NCBI GenBank assembly: GCA_018374355.1
Contig: JAHAFI010000012.1
Location: 1 to 64,000 of the forward strand
From: Clostridiales bacterium
Lineage (GTDB): Bacteria; Bacillota; Clostridia; Lachnospirales; Lachnospiraceae
DNA: 64,000 nucleotides
Direction: 5' to 3'
In this document: one piece after another, positions 50,184 through 58,969 of the stretch
Numbering within the stretch: position 1 is the stretch's first letter
Layout: each line of letters opens with the position of its first letter
Translations under genes and position numbers: made by a program
The notes under the pieces: generated by a model
Database searches by the model: none
What the model saw: only the letters and a program-made list of their open reading frames with translations
What the model was told of the DNA's origin: nothing

Positions 50184-51431
50184 ATGGGCGAATACGCAAA
50201 AAAGTATCTGCTTGATACAGAAGAAAACAAAAAATTCTTAGAAGAAGTCCGTGAAAGCCTTTTCAGCTTCGGACACAAATTCCCGGCTCCCGGCGGAAGC
50301 TCTTATTATCTGGGCGACGACGGTACTCCATGGACAGACCGTAACCGTGAGACATGGATCACCAGCCGTATGGTGCATGTATACAGTTTGGCAAGCTTTC
50401 TCGGCCATGAAGGCAGCGAAGAGCTGATTGATGCAGGTTTAAAAGGGCTGACCGGAGAACTTCACGACAAGGAAAATGGCGGATGGTACGCAGGTCTGAC
50501 AGCAGACGGAGCGGTTCTGCCAAATAAACAGTGCTATGCCCACGCATTCGTTATTCTGGCAGCTTCTTCCGCTACACTGGCAGGAAGACCCAGAGCAAAA
50601 GAATTACTGGATGAGGCGCTGAAACTGTACGATCTGCGTTTCTGGAATGAAGAGGAAGGACTTTCCTGCGATACATGGAATACAGAATTTACTGTTCTGG
50701 ACAGCTACCGCGGACTGAACGCAAATATGCATACCGTAGAAGCTTTTCTGGCAGCAGCAGACGTTACCGGTGATGAAAAATACCGCGTAAGAGCAGGACG
50801 CATCATCGATCACGTTCTGGGATGGGCTGAAGAAAACAACTGGAGAATTCCGGAACATTTCACAAGTGACTGGGTTGCCGATCTGGAATGCAACAAAGAC
50901 CAGCCGGATGACCAGTTCAAACCTTACGGCGCAACACCGGGACATGGAATCGAATGGTCCAGACTGATTACACAGTGGGCGCTCTCCACATTTGGCGATG
51001 ACAAAGAAGGAGCTTCCAAATACATCGCAGCTTCCGAAAATCTGTTCAACAGAGCTGTTGAAGACGCATGGAACGCCGATGGAGCACCGGGAATCGTATA
51101 CACCACAGATTGGGAAGGAAAACCGGTAGTTCACGACAGAATGCACTGGACGCTGGCAGAAGGAATCAACACAGCGGCTGTTTTATACCACGTAACAGGA
51201 AACCAGAAATACGCTGATAACTACGCTGAATTTATGTCCTATCTGGACGAGAAGGTTCTGGATCATGTAAATGGTTCATGGTTCCACCAGCTTGACCGCA
51301 ACAACAATCTGCTGGATACTGTATGGCCGGGAAAATCCGATCTGTACCATGCAGTTCAGGCAACATTAATTCCATTCTATGCAGCAAACCTCTCTATCGC
51401 TCCGGCGGTACTGGGCGGAAAGAAATGCTGA
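50184..51431 (+). CDS. AGE-family aldose-ketose isomerase (YihS-like)
   Basis: 415 residues, an alpha/alpha-barrel of the N-acylglucosamine 2-epimerase superfamily. By eye it aligns end to end with E. coli YihS: WITSRMVHVYSLA, NGGWYAG, YRGLNANMHTVEAF, YGATPGHGIEW and GSWFHQLD all have counterparts, including the catalytic histidines in GHGIEW and LYHAVQ. YihS interconverts sulfoquinovose and sulfofructose and also mannose and fructose. No sulfoglycolysis genes are adjacent, so mannose or a related sugar is equally possible. AAAGGGGA precedes the ATG. It is monocistronic, with its own promoter and terminator. Confidence 0.85.
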   Translation: MGEYAKKYLLDTEENKKFLEEVRESLFSFGHKFPAPGGSSYYLGDDGTPWTDRNRETWITSRMVHVYSLASFLGHEGSEELIDAGLKGLTGELHDKENGGWYAGLTADGAVLPNKQCYAHAFVILAASSATLAGRPRAKELLDEALKLYDLRFWNEEEGLSCDTWNTEFTVLDSYRGLNANMHTVEAFLAAADVTGDEKYRVRAGRIIDHVLGWAEENNWRIPEHFTSDWVADLECNKDQPDDQFKPYGATPGHGIEWSRLITQWALSTFGDDKEGASKYIAASENLFNRAVEDAWNADGAPGIVYTTDWEGKPVVHDRMHWTLAEGINTAAVLYHVTGNQKYADNYAEFMSYLDEKVLDHVNGSWFHQLDRNNNLLDTVWPGKSDLYHAVQATLIPFYAANLSIAPAVLGGKKC

Positions 51432-51454
51432 TAGCCGGAAAAGATAAGTCAAAA

Positions 51455-51483
51455 CCCCCGCTGCAGGCAGCGGGGGTTTTTCT
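51455..51483 (+). terminator. Strong terminator of the isomerase gene
   Basis: CCCCCGCTG and CAGCGGGGG form a 9-bp GC-rich stem with a 4-nt loop, followed by seven T. Confidence 0.9.
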
Positions 51484-51484
51484 T

Positions 51485-52399
51485 CTACTCTGCCCTTTGC
51501 ATTTCCAAAAGACGGATATAGTGATTCGCCTCCCGAAGCACATGATCAGCCAGCAGCGGCAGAATAAGGGATGCGATTTCACATTCCAAAATCCCTTTGG
51601 TTCCTGCTGTTTTAAATTCACGATACTTCACAGTTGTTGACAGTGACTTTTCTGTTAGAATATCCATCGTCTGGCATTCCTGCCGTCTTGCCGCTTCCAG
51701 AAGCGCGCTGTATTCTTTTGCATAATCATCAGCCGTGTCAACCAGCGCTTCCTCGGACGGGTCCAAAAGTCCTCTGATAAATAATGCGTGTTCCATCATG
51801 ATCTGATTCCAGAAAGTTTCCGTCATACACATATCTCTACGGGAAATTCGGCCGTTTCGTAAAAGTTCTCCCACAAAGGAACGGTATAATTTCGCCTCCC
51901 TCAGAATATGTTTGATCAGTAGCGGATAATTGGCTGTAAACAGATTCCCCGCCGTAACCTCTCTTAAAATATTTTCCTTAAAGCAAATCAATCCATCCAA
52001 AAGCCGAAGCGCCCTCCGGTTGATTCCGGTGATTGTTCGATACAGCGCAGGATTTTCCTGACAAATCCTTCCACTCTGAAGCTTTCCCTCCTCTTCCGTC
52101 AACTTACTGTCAATACAGATTCCGCTTAGGCAGCGAGTTCTCTTTTCCGCCTTTTCCGTAAATTCCGTCACCAGTTCCCGGGATTCCAGAATATTTCTGT
52201 CGACTCTTCCGTCTGCAATTCTTACCGTATCCCACAAAAGCTGTTCAAATTCCCTTCGAAAGCAGTCAGCCTTCTGTATCCACTCTTCATTTTTACAGAG
52301 AAAACCCGCCTCTAAAAACAGAGCATGCTCCTTCATAATTCTCAAGAAAAAAAGGTTCACCTCGATAGATGACGCTACATAACCGCTCATATTTCCCAT
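51485..52399 (-). CDS. DUF2935 protein
   Basis: 304 residues from ATG 52399, after AGGAAAAGGA. Two repeats of a helical domain, each opening with a histidine in a (K/M)EHALFxxGL pattern (IMKEHALFLEAGFL near 20 and MMEHALFIRGLLD near 185) and each closing with a LxxHxLREAxxYxxL helix. The repeated Glu/His set suggests a metal-binding helical bundle, as in DUF2935/cotton-fibre-type proteins, but no function is known. The stop abuts the isomerase terminator, so the genes are convergent. Confidence 0.75.
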   Translation of the reverse strand: MGNMSGYVASSIEVNLFFLRIMKEHALFLEAGFLCKNEEWIQKADCFRREFEQLLWDTVRIADGRVDRNILESRELVTEFTEKAEKRTRCLSGICIDSKLTEEEGKLQSGRICQENPALYRTITGINRRALRLLDGLICFKENILREVTAGNLFTANYPLLIKHILREAKLYRSFVGELLRNGRISRRDMCMTETFWNQIMMEHALFIRGLLDPSEEALVDTADDYAKEYSALLEAARRQECQTMDILTEKSLSTTVKYREFKTAGTKGILECEIASLILPLLADHVLREANHYIRLLEMQRAE

Positions 52400-52563
52400 A
52401 GTTCCATTCCTTTTCCTGCTTATTGCTCCTGATATCATATATAGTATATGCACAAATCCCGAGAATGCTTTCCGTGTTTCTTCCCCTTGCCGTTTTCCGG
52501 AAATTATTGTATACTACATCCAGCAGCAATTAAGAAATCATTTGTATTAAAGGAGCAGACACT

Positions 52564-52842
52564 ATGAAATTTATATACCCCGCTGTTTTCAGAAAAACAG
52601 AAACCGGAAAATACACCGCACATTTTCCTGATCTGGCCTGCTGTCAGGCAGAAGGCGATACGCTGGACGAGGCGATGGAAAATGCAAACGCTGCCGCCCA
52701 TGACTGGATTTATGTAGAGCTGTCAGAGTTTGACGCCCAGCTTCCTCCCGTTTCCGATGAAAGCGATATGGACCTTCAGGATGGTGATATCGTAAGAAAT
52801 ATTCTGGTGAATGTCCGTCTTACGGATGGATGGGATGAATAA
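52564..52842 (+). CDS. HicB-like protein (orphan)
   Basis: 92 residues. The N-terminal HicB fold is clear: YPAVFRKTETGKYTAHFPDLACCQAEGDTLDEAMENA. Classical HicB is the antitoxin of the HicA mRNA interferase, but neither side encodes a HicA. The C-terminal region (DIVRNILVNVRLTDGWDE) is short and lacks an obvious DNA-binding domain. It may be an orphan regulator. AAAGGAGC precedes the ATG. Confidence 0.85.
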   Translation: MKFIYPAVFRKTETGKYTAHFPDLACCQAEGDTLDEAMENANAAAHDWIYVELSEFDAQLPPVSDESDMDLQDGDIVRNILVNVRLTDGWDE

Positions 52843-52894
52843 ATCCCTGAATTTTTCTGAATTTCAAAACAAACAGTTACAACAAATTTTACAA

Positions 52895-52919
52895 CAGCCA
52901 GTCGGTTTGCGACTGGCTG
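52895..52919. terminator. Hairpin after the HicB-like gene
   Basis: CAGCCAGTCG and CGACTGGCTG pair perfectly around a GTTTG loop between convergent genes. No clean T-run on either strand. Confidence 0.5.
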
Positions 52920-52944
52920 CGTCATTTCTCCCTTTCTTGAAATG

Positions 52945-53304
52945 TTATCTCACTTCCGCCCCAAATGGCATCAGCGCCAACTGAGCCAGCTTGAAATGCT
53001 GTAAGCCAAAGGGAATCCCGATAATTGTAATGCATAAAACGCATCCCCACAGCGCTGAAGATATCGCCAGAGGAAGTCCTGAAACGATAATCCATATAAT
53101 ATTCAAAAGCAGCGATCCAGCGCCTCCGTGATACACAATCTCCTTCCCAAAGGGAAAGAAACTGAGTGCTGCAAATTTAAAACACTGAAGCCCTACCGGG
53201 ATGCCCACCACCGTGATACACCAAAGACATCCCGCCAGCAGCCATCCCAAACCGCTGATTGCTCCTCCAAAAATAAACCATAAAAAATTCCCAAGACATC
53301 CCAT
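52945..53304 (-). CDS. YccF domain membrane protein
   Basis: 119 residues from ATG 53304, after GAAAGGAG. It contains two copies of the YccF unit: WCITVVGIPVGLQCFKFAALSFFPFGKEI and LCITIIGIPFGLQHFKLAQLALMPFGAEV, each with preceding hydrophobic helices, giving about four membrane segments. Function unknown. It starts 1 base after the stop of the upstream helical protein, so the two are co-translated. Confidence 0.88.
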   Translation of the reverse strand: MGCLGNFLWFIFGGAISGLGWLLAGCLWCITVVGIPVGLQCFKFAALSFFPFGKEIVYHGGAGSLLLNIIWIIVSGLPLAISSALWGCVLCITIIGIPFGLQHFKLAQLALMPFGAEVR

Positions 53305-53305
53305 G

Positions 53306-53746
53306 CTAAAACTCCTTTCCATATCCATACATATTCTTCAATTGTTCTAAAATATTCTTCACTCTTTCGATCCCATCCTCCACCTGTTCCCGGGCATCTG
53401 CAATTTTGGACTGTACCATATAATCAGCGATCAGTCCGTCAAAGAAAAAATCCGCAAAGGAAAGGAATCCGCCAATCTCCATTCGAAGTTCTGCGGGAAC
53501 GTCCACATCCTGCAGCTCTCTCTGGAAAATCATCAGGTGATTTCGTGCCTCCTCCATACTGGAAGAAGCATCACTCATACGGGAGTGTTTGATAAAATCG
53601 GAAATCATTCCTCCTCCCAGCATATCAAAAATCCCCCATTTTCTAGCGCTTTGCAACTGCTCCTGTGCCCGGTAAAGGCTGCTTAACGCCACCTCTCCGG
53701 CTGCGATTGCCTGACGTATTTCTGTTTTCATCATCTCATTTTTCAT
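53306..53746 (-). CDS. Helical protein of unknown function next to YccF
   Basis: 146 residues, almost wholly alpha-helical and charged (RQAIAAGEVALSSLYRAQEQLQSARKWG and a C-terminal coiled coil QVEDGIERVKNILEQLKNMY). A central glycine stretch MLGGGMISDFIKHSRM may be a membrane-proximal turn. The ATG at 53746 is 7 bases from AGGAG; ATG 53752 is too close. I do not recognise it with certainty. Pairing with YccF suggests a shared envelope role. Confidence 0.6.
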   Translation of the reverse strand: MKNEMMKTEIRQAIAAGEVALSSLYRAQEQLQSARKWGIFDMLGGGMISDFIKHSRMSDASSSMEEARNHLMIFQRELQDVDVPAELRMEIGGFLSFADFFFDGLIADYMVQSKIADAREQVEDGIERVKNILEQLKNMYGYGKEF

Positions 53747-53800
53747 CTTCATTCTCCTTTCGTGATGCAGACTGATGTTGCGGCGAACTATTTTTTGTAA

Positions 53801-53843
53801 TAAAAAAGACTCTTATCATGACATTCGCCACAATAAAAGTCTT
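53801..53843 (-). terminator. Terminator downstream of the trk operon
   Basis: On the minus strand, AAGACTTTTAT pairs with ATAAGAGTCTT (plus 53806-53816 with 53833-53843), followed by TTTTTTATTA. It is 240 bases beyond the trkH stop. The gap 53753-54082 has no supported gene. Confidence 0.6.
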
Positions 53844-54026
53844 GCTGTCTCATTTGATACGGATACCGTTTTAACAGTATCGGCTGACGTTTTCAAACCC
53901 ATCCAAAACGGATGGCTAGCTACTCCCTTTCGATTGCTACAAAAAGAATATACCACGTTTTGCCCACTCCGTCAAGTCAAAAACTCCTCTACAAAACAGC
54001 TGGTTTTTTACCCTCGCAGTACTCGC

Positions 54027-54054
54027 CAAATGGATATGCCAGCATATCCATTTG
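54027..54054. repeat. Perfect 13-bp inverted repeat
   Basis: CAAATGGATATGC (54027-54039) and GCATATCCATTTG (54042-54054) are separated by two bases. It lies 29 bases past the trkH stop. It could form a cruciform or bind a dimeric protein; it is not a classical terminator as no T-run follows. Confidence 0.6.
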
Positions 54055-54082
54055 ACTCCGTTCCTGCGGGAATAAGATTTTC

Positions 54083-55522
54083 TTAAAATTTTCTCCACGT
54101 ATCACGGAAAAATAAAAGCAGCAGCGGGAATATCTCCAGTCTTCCTGCCAGCATATCAAAAATCAGTACCAATTTCGCCGGATAAGAAAAGAGTCCAAAG
54201 TTTGCAGAAGGCCCAACCAGTTCCAATCCCGGTCCGATGTTGTTGAAGGTTGCCGCTACAGCCGTAAAATTGGTAATCAGATCCAGACCGTCAAAAGCCA
54301 GAATCAGCATGGAAAACGCAAAAATCATGGTATATACCACCATAAACACGTTGACATTCCGCACAACCTCGTGCTCCACAGGTTTTCCGTCAATCTGGAT
54401 TTTGCGCACCTGACGGGGATGGAGATATTGACGGACTTCTTTTCCCATAGATTTTAACAGGATGATAAAACGGGAAACCTTGATTCCGCCTCCTGTACTT
54501 CCCGCACAGGCTCCCACAAACATCAGCATGATCAGCACGGTTCTGGAAACCTCCGGCCACAGATTGAAGTCGGTACTGGCAAATCCGGTAGTAGTGATGA
54601 TGGAAGCCACCTGAAAAGCAGACTGCTGGACAGCCTGACCAAAGTTTTCGAAAATCCCCCGGATATTCCATGCAATCGTCAGCACCGCTGTGGCTATGAC
54701 TATCAAATACCAGCGGACCTCCTCATTTTTCAGGGCCTGTTTTCCTTTTCCTACCAAAAGCAGGAAATACACGTTGAAGTTCACACCAAAAAGGATCATG
54801 AAAATGGTTACAACCACCTGAATAGAGGTGGAATACCCTGCCATACTGTCATTTTTTATTCCAAATCCGCCGGTACCAGCCGTACCGAAGGCCGTGCACA
54901 GTGCATCAAACAGCGGCATTTTGCAAAGCAGCAGAATGACGATTTCCACAAGCGTCATTCCCAGATAAATCCCGTACAGGATTTTTGCTGTGGAACGCAC
55001 GGTAGGCACCAGTCTTGAAACGGAAGGACCCGGGCTCTCTGCTTTCATCAGGTTCATATGGGAACCGCCCACCATCTTAATAATGGACAGCAGAAATACC
55101 AGAACACCCATACCACCGATCCAATGGGTAAAACTTCTCCAGAAAAGAATGCATTTTGGCAGACTTTCCACATCGCTTAAAATACTGGCTCCGGTAGTTG
55201 TGAAACCGGAAACAGTCTCAAACAGCGCATCAACAGGATGGGGAATGCAGCCGCTGATGACAAAGGGCAGCGCTCCCATAGCGCTTAGCATCAGCCAGCA
55301 AAGCGCCACTGTCACAAAACCCTCACGGATATTAAAATGCTGTTTTTTCGGGCGTTTCCAGACCAGTGGAACGCCGAATAGCAGACAGATTCCTGCGGAT
55401 ATTACGAAGGACATCAGAGATTCTTCTTTATAAATCAAACCTGTCAGAATGGGAAGCACCATAAATGCCGCCTCGATATTCATGACCCATCCCATCACAT
55501 ATGCAATAACTCTGTAATTCAT
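54083..55522 (-). CDS. trkH: TrkH family potassium uptake protein
   Basis: 479 residues from ATG 55522. It has eight core transmembrane helices and four pore-loop motifs with the SF-type glycines (FTTTGAS, FGTAGTGGFG, ITTTGFAS, NIGPGLE). It conducts K+ with the regulatory subunit TrkA encoded 13 bases upstream. GGGGGACGAAAGAG precedes the ATG. Confidence 0.94.
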   Translation of the reverse strand: MNYRVIAYVMGWVMNIEAAFMVLPILTGLIYKEESLMSFVISAGICLLFGVPLVWKRPKKQHFNIREGFVTVALCWLMLSAMGALPFVISGCIPHPVDALFETVSGFTTTGASILSDVESLPKCILFWRSFTHWIGGMGVLVFLLSIIKMVGGSHMNLMKAESPGPSVSRLVPTVRSTAKILYGIYLGMTLVEIVILLLCKMPLFDALCTAFGTAGTGGFGIKNDSMAGYSTSIQVVVTIFMILFGVNFNVYFLLLVGKGKQALKNEEVRWYLIVIATAVLTIAWNIRGIFENFGQAVQQSAFQVASIITTTGFASTDFNLWPEVSRTVLIMLMFVGACAGSTGGGIKVSRFIILLKSMGKEVRQYLHPRQVRKIQIDGKPVEHEVVRNVNVFMVVYTMIFAFSMLILAFDGLDLITNFTAVAATFNNIGPGLELVGPSANFGLFSYPAKLVLIFDMLAGRLEIFPLLLLFFRDTWRKF

Positions 55523-55535
55523 CTCTTTCGTCCCC

Positions 55536-56894
55536 CTACTTCGCCAAAATGTCCTGAATATCGCCAAGACCCTTCTGGGTAGTAACAACGATAACCGTAT
55601 CCCCTACCTGAATACTGTCGTTACCGCGGGGAATGATAACCTGACCCTCCCGATGGATACAGCCAATCAAAAGATTGCTTTTCAGTCTCAGATCCTTCAG
55701 GGTTTTCCCTACCGCCGGGGAGTTCTCACGGATTACGAATTCCAGCGCTTCCGCCTTATTGTCCAGAATATGATACAGGGTTTCCACATTGCTTCCGATG
55801 GAATTCTGGGTAGCACGGGTATACCGCAGTATGTAGTCTGTTGTAATATATTTCGGATAAATGATGCTGCCCAGATCCAACTGATCCAGAATATGATCGA
55901 AGGAAATCCGGTTCACCTTTGTAACCAGCTTTGCCTTTGATTTTTCCTTAGCAAATAAAGCCAGCAGAATATTCTCCTCATCCATATTTGTCAGGGTAAC
56001 AAAAGCTTCCGCATTTTCCAGATTTTCCTCCATCAAAAGCTTTTTATTTGTTCCGTCTCCCTGAATAATCATGGCTTCAGGCAGAAGTTCCGCAAGCTTG
56101 TGACATTTTTCCTCGGACTGTTCGATGATCACAACCTTGATTTTAGATTCCAAAAGCTTTCTCGCCAGATAGATGGCAATGGTTCCACCGCCCACCATCA
56201 TACAGTTTTTAACCTGATTGCTTTTCACACCAATCTTCCGGAAAAAATCTGCCGCACTTTTCGGTGAAGCAATAATAGACACCATATCTCCGTTCTGCAG
56301 AACAAAATCTCCATTTGGAATAAAAGCCTCGTCCTCCCGCTCAACGGCAGACACCAGAATATCGCACCTGAATTTTCTTGGAAGCTCGGCAATGGAAATC
56401 TGGTCCAGATCAAATTCCGGTTTCAGACGGAATTTCAAAAGCTCCACCTTTCCTTTCGCAAAGGTATCAATCTTGATCGCTGACGGAAAACGGAGCAGAC
56501 GGGCAATCTCAGCCGCAGCCGCCATCTCCGGATTGATGATCATGGAGATTCCCAGACTCTCCTTAATAAAATCAAGCTCTTTGTTATAAATCGGATTACG
56601 CACCCGGGCAACTGTCTGGCAGTTTCCCAGTTTTTTCCCGATCAAACAGCACAGCAGATTCAGTTCGTCCGAACCTGTCACGGCAATCAAAAGATCGGTA
56701 TTCCTGATTCCGGCCTCATTCAGCGTGCTGATGCTGGATCCGTTTCCAACAATCTGGAGCGCATCCACATCATCCGCCGCTTCCTGCAGCCGTACTGCAG
56801 AGGTATCTACAATGGTCACATCGTGGTTTTCCTGTGTAAGTTCTTCCGCCAGAGCAAATCCTACTTTGCCGCATCCAATAATAATAATTTTCAT
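55536..56894 (-). CDS. trkA: Trk system potassium regulatory protein TrkA
   Basis: 452 residues from ATG 56894, after TTTGGAGGGA. Two tandem RCK units: Rossmann NAD-binding motifs GCGKVGFALAEEL (7-19) and GGGTIAIYLARKL (near 236), each followed by a TrkA-C domain. The ring of RCK domains gates TrkH by nucleotide binding. It is the first gene of trkA-trkH. Confidence 0.94.
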   Translation of the reverse strand: MKIIIIGCGKVGFALAEELTQENHDVTIVDTSAVRLQEAADDVDALQIVGNGSSISTLNEAGIRNTDLLIAVTGSDELNLLCCLIGKKLGNCQTVARVRNPIYNKELDFIKESLGISMIINPEMAAAAEIARLLRFPSAIKIDTFAKGKVELLKFRLKPEFDLDQISIAELPRKFRCDILVSAVEREDEAFIPNGDFVLQNGDMVSIIASPKSAADFFRKIGVKSNQVKNCMMVGGGTIAIYLARKLLESKIKVVIIEQSEEKCHKLAELLPEAMIIQGDGTNKKLLMEENLENAEAFVTLTNMDEENILLALFAKEKSKAKLVTKVNRISFDHILDQLDLGSIIYPKYITTDYILRYTRATQNSIGSNVETLYHILDNKAEALEFVIRENSPAVGKTLKDLRLKSNLLIGCIHREGQVIIPRGNDSIQVGDTVIVVTTQKGLGDIQDILAK

Positions 56895-56973
56895 GTTCCC
56901 TCCAAAGCCCTTGGGCTTATTCTCATATAATAATATGTTCAAGCACACGAATCCTGTTCGGGCGCACATCGTT

Positions 56974-57001
56974 ATTATACCATCCGAAAATAATTAAACA
57001 A
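56974..57001 (-). promoter_or_regulatory. Promoter of trkA-trkH
   Basis: On the minus strand, TTGTTT (57001-56996), 16-bp spacer, TATAAT (56979-56974), about 80 bases before trkA. Confidence 0.5.
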
Positions 57002-57026
57002 GAGGGAATTTTCAAAAGAATTTTCC

Positions 57027-58310
57027 TTATCTTCTCGCAAGTTCTCTGGTAATATCTTCCCAGCTAACTTCTTTTTCCGCCATCAATACCATTACATGGT
57101 ACAGGAAATCGGAAATTTCGTATTTAATTTCTTCTTTATCCGGATTTTTCGCCGCTATGACGATCTCCGTACATTCTTCTCCTACCTTTTTCAGAATCTT
57201 ATCCACGCCCTTATCAAACAGATAATTTGTATAAGATCCCTCCTTGGGATGTTTCTTGCGGTCCAGAATCACATCGTAGACCTCTTGGAAAACCCGGAGA
57301 GGATTGGTATCGTCATACGGCTTTTTCACCAGCTCCTGAAAGAAACAGGTGCGGTTTCCGGTATGACAGGCAGCCCCCACCTGAGATACCTTTGCCAGAA
57401 TGGTGTCGTTATCGCAGTCCAGCGTAAGGGATTTCACATACTGCACATGGCCGCTGGTCATTCCCTTCGTCCACAGTTCCTTTCTGCTTCTGCTCCAGTA
57501 GGTCATCTTTCCGGTATCCAGCGTAGTCTGAAAGGCTTCCTCATTCATATAGGCCAGCATCAGCACCTGATCCGTCTTGTAATCCTGAACGATGACGGGA
57601 ATCATATCCTCGCTGTTCTTTTTGAAATCACTCCAAGCGATCCGGCTCTCAAAGGTATTGACAGAGATTCCCTGCTGCTTCCATTCTTTTTTCAGCTGCA
57701 TACGATCCAGCGCCGGATCACTGACAAAGCTTCCGCTGATTCCGTCAACCAGATCTTTTTTCAGAAGCTCTGCAATTTCTTCCTCGCCCAGTGTATTGCT
57801 GTGAAGAATAACCGGAAGCTTTGTTTTCTGCCTGATTTCTGCCTGAAGGCTTTCCAGACAGAGAATTCCTCCTGCAAACGCTTCAATCCGTTCTTTCTGA
57901 TTTTCGTATTCGGACATCATGAAAATACTCACCAGAATTTTTTCTCTTCCGAATTTTTTAGAAACCTCTTCCAGAATCTGAATATTGCTCTCCTTGGAGA
58001 AGTTCAGCACGGCCTTCTCACAGCCGGCATACAGAAGTTTTTTTACATCCTCCATCCGTTTCACATTTCCTGCTCCGATAATGGGAACCTCCGCCTCCTG
58101 CGCCGCTCTCTTGATCCAGCCGATAGCTTCCTCGTGCTCTGCATCATTGGAAGAAAAATCAAAAATCAGCAGCTCATCTGCTCCCGTATTTCCATATTCC
58201 TTTGCCAGCCGCAGGATGTCTCCATCTGCAAAGACCGTCTTTTGACCGAAACCGGTAACTGCCTTTCCATTTCCCATATAAAGGCAGGGAATGATTGTCT
58301 TGTAATTCAT
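57027..58310 (-). CDS. hisIE: HisF-like domain fused to HisIE (phosphoribosyl-AMP cyclohydrolase / PR-ATP pyrophosphatase)
   Basis: 427 residues. Residues 1-215 form a HisF/HisA-type barrel (IIPCLYMGNGKAVTG, GADELLIFDFSSN, IIGAGNVKRMEDVKKLLYAGCEKAVLN). Then comes HisI (about 225-325; NEEAFQTTLDTGKMTYWSRSR, DCDNDTIL, CHTGNRTCF) and HisE (about 330-427; GEECTEIVIAAKN). HisI and HisE carry out steps 2 and 3 of histidine synthesis. In the barrel, the catalytic Asp of CLDV in true HisF is Tyr, so cyclase activity is doubtful. Last gene of the operon. Confidence 0.9.
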   Translation of the reverse strand: MNYKTIIPCLYMGNGKAVTGFGQKTVFADGDILRLAKEYGNTGADELLIFDFSSNDAEHEEAIGWIKRAAQEAEVPIIGAGNVKRMEDVKKLLYAGCEKAVLNFSKESNIQILEEVSKKFGREKILVSIFMMSEYENQKERIEAFAGGILCLESLQAEIRQKTKLPVILHSNTLGEEEIAELLKKDLVDGISGSFVSDPALDRMQLKKEWKQQGISVNTFESRIAWSDFKKNSEDMIPVIVQDYKTDQVLMLAYMNEEAFQTTLDTGKMTYWSRSRKELWTKGMTSGHVQYVKSLTLDCDNDTILAKVSQVGAACHTGNRTCFFQELVKKPYDDTNPLRVFQEVYDVILDRKKHPKEGSYTNYLFDKGVDKILKKVGEECTEIVIAAKNPDKEEIKYEISDFLYHVMVLMAEKEVSWEDITRELARR

Positions 58311-58325
58311 ATGTATTCCTCTTTT

Positions 58326-58943
58326 CTAAAGGCTGCCCTTGGTGGACAGCACTCCCTGTATTCTCGCATCAATCTGCGTTGCTTCATCCAACGCTTTGGC
58401 AAACGCTTTAAATACCGCTTCCATAATATGATGGTTGTTCGTTCCATCCAGAACCTTGATGTGCAGATTGATTCCTGCTCCATAGCTGACCGCATGGAAA
58501 AATTCTCTTGCCATCTCCGTGTCCATGTCTCCCAGCTTTGGCGTTGTAAAGGATGCGTCAAAATTCAGATACGGTCTTCCCGACAGATCCACCGCACACA
58601 GTACCAGTGTTTCATCCATGGGAAGCACCACACTTCCGAATCTGCGGATTCCCGCCTTGTCTCCCACCGCCTCCTTGATGGCGTTTCCCAAAACAATTCC
58701 CGTATCCTCTATGGTATGATGGCTGTCCACCTCCAGATCTCCCTGCACCGCCACATCCAGATCAAAAAAGCCGTGGCGGGCAAATCCGTCCAGCATATGA
58801 TCAAAAAATCCGATTCCCGTATCCAGACTGGCCTTTCCTCTGCCGTCAATATCCAGACTCATGGTAATTTTCGTTTCTTTTGTATTTCTCTGTACCCATA
58901 CGGACCGTTTCGATCCGGTCTCTTCCTGTCTTTTGATCTCCAT
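58326..58943 (-). CDS. hisB: Imidazoleglycerol-phosphate dehydratase HisB
   Basis: 205 residues, the monofunctional dehydratase (no HisN phosphatase domain). Metal-binding motifs DSHHTIEDTGI (73-83) and NNHHIMEAVFKA (about 171) are intact; FFDHMLDGFARHG is a further signature. GGGGGAGAG precedes the ATG. It lies between hisD and hisIE, with a TIR-only element in the gap to hisD. Confidence 0.96.
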   Translation of the reverse strand: MEIKRQEETGSKRSVWVQRNTKETKITMSLDIDGRGKASLDTGIGFFDHMLDGFARHGFFDLDVAVQGDLEVDSHHTIEDTGIVLGNAIKEAVGDKAGIRRFGSVVLPMDETLVLCAVDLSGRPYLNFDASFTTPKLGDMDTEMAREFFHAVSYGAGINLHIKVLDGTNNHHIMEAVFKAFAKALDEATQIDARIQGVLSTKGSL

Positions 58944-58969
58944 CGTCTCTCCCCCTTACAAATTTTCAT

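Noticed and set aside
53775..54086. 103-codon plus-strand frame in the gap before trkH
   Set aside because: No ribosome-binding site, no domain, and it spans a terminator hairpin and a perfect palindrome; more likely non-coding.
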